Shown: positions 5,609 through 6,024 of the stretch, piece after piece
Numbering within the stretch: position 1 is the first letter of the stretch
How the letters are laid out: every line of letters begins with the position of its first letter
DNA from: Candidatus Iainarchaeum sp.
GTDB lineage: Archaea; Micrarchaeota; Micrarchaeia; Anstonellales; Bilamarchaeaceae
Reading direction: 5' to 3'
Length of the DNA: 6,024 bases
Assembly: GCA_028714395.1 (NCBI GenBank)
Contig: JAQTMJ010000004.1
Coordinates: 8,148-14,171, forward strand
The notes under the pieces: model-generated
Seen by the model: only the letters and a program-made list of their open reading frames with translations
The model's database searches: none
What the model was told of the DNA's origin: nothing
Program-made: the position numbers and the translations under genes

Positions 5609-6024
5609 ATGGAGATACGGATTTTTGTCACCGGCGGCACCATTGACGATGTTGATATAGACAGGAAAACAGATGCGAAAGGCACGCGCATCAACTCGCT
5701 GCTTTCCCAGGCGCGGGTGAGCCTGCCGGTTGCGGTTGAAATGCTCATGAGCAAGGACAGCCGCGAGATATCTGAAAAGGACAGGGAACTTATCGCGAAA
5801 AAGTGCAGGGAATGCAAAGAAACGAAATTAATAATTACGCACGGGACGTACACAATGTCGGAAACAGCGGCATTTCTTGCGAAGCGCATCAGGAACAAAA
5901 CAGTGGTGCTCGTAGGTTCCATGGTTTCGTCCACCAAGAAAAATTCGGATGCTCTTTTCAATCTGGGTTCTTCGCTGATTGCGGTGCAAACACTTCCGCA
6001 TGGGGTCTATATCACGATGGAAGG
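5609..6024 (+). CDS. Short asparaginase-like protein (N-terminal asparaginase domain), 3' end outside window
   Basis: The frame runs off the right edge after 138 complete codons. It shows the asparaginase N-terminal fold: IFVTGGTIDDV at 5-15 with the nucleophile-type threonine T11, LIITHGTYTMSETA at 74-87, VVLVGSM at 99-105, and NSDALFNLGSSLIAVQTLPHGVYI at 112-135. The NSDALFNLG and AVQTLPHGVYI segments resemble a family of single-domain archaeal and bacterial proteins of about 160-170 residues, usually annotated only as asparaginase domain proteins, so the end is probably less than about 100 bases beyond the window. Start choice: the in-frame ATGs at 5591 and 5594 would add MMQFRL, but 5609 matches the usual start just before the first strand and fits the TATA box. 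The usual aspartate of the HGTDT motif is tyrosine here (Y81). Asparagine hydrolysis is therefore doubtful and the true substrate is unknown. Confidence 0.82.
   Translation, partial: MEIRIFVTGGTIDDVDIDRKTDAKGTRINSLLSQARVSLPVAVEMLMSKDSREISEKDRELIAKKCRECKETKLIITHGTYTMSETAAFLAKRIRNKTVVLVGSMVSSTKKNSDALFNLGSSLIAVQTLPHGVYITME

Overview
The window reads as archaeal chromosome. The ATP-dependent DNA ligase, the AMP phosphorylase tail and the short asparaginase-like gene are all of archaeal type. Genes are preceded by TATA-like boxes about 25 bases before the start codon, and arginine is written mostly AGG, with frequent ATA for isoleucine. Gene spacing is very tight, with gaps of 8 and 0 bases and an 11-base tail-to-tail overlap. 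A DPANN-type archaeon (for example Micrarchaeota or Diapherotrites) is a reasonable guess, but the sequence alone does not settle the lineage.

Layout. Bases 2-2013 (+) look like one operon: the 3' end of an AMP phosphorylase gene, a complete enolase gene, and a small four-helix membrane protein of unknown function that starts directly after the enolase stop. A two-helix potassium channel gene (2003-2419, minus) converges on it and overlaps its end. A 50-base gap with one nearly symmetric TATA sequence separates the channel from the divergent DNA ligase gene (2470-4194, +). After a short promoter region with a Shine-Dalgarno site comes a branched-chain aminotransferase (4276-5526, +) with an unusual insertion of about 85 residues. 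The window ends inside a short asparaginase-like gene (5609 to beyond 6024, +).

How the genes fit together. AMP phosphorylase makes ribose-1,5-bisphosphate from nucleotides. In archaea that carry an isomerase and type III RuBisCO, this carbon ends as 3-phosphoglycerate, just upstream of enolase, so the first two genes plausibly serve one route from nucleotides to phosphoenolpyruvate. The other genes (channel, ligase, aminotransferase, asparaginase-like) show no clear shared pathway.

Most notable points: the shared TATA between channel and ligase, placed so that both transcripts could be leaderless; the large insertion and different base composition of the aminotransferase; and replacement of the usual aspartate by tyrosine in the HGTDT motif of the asparaginase-like protein. 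I see no mobile element, CRISPR array, tRNA or rRNA, and no convincing new multi-gene system.
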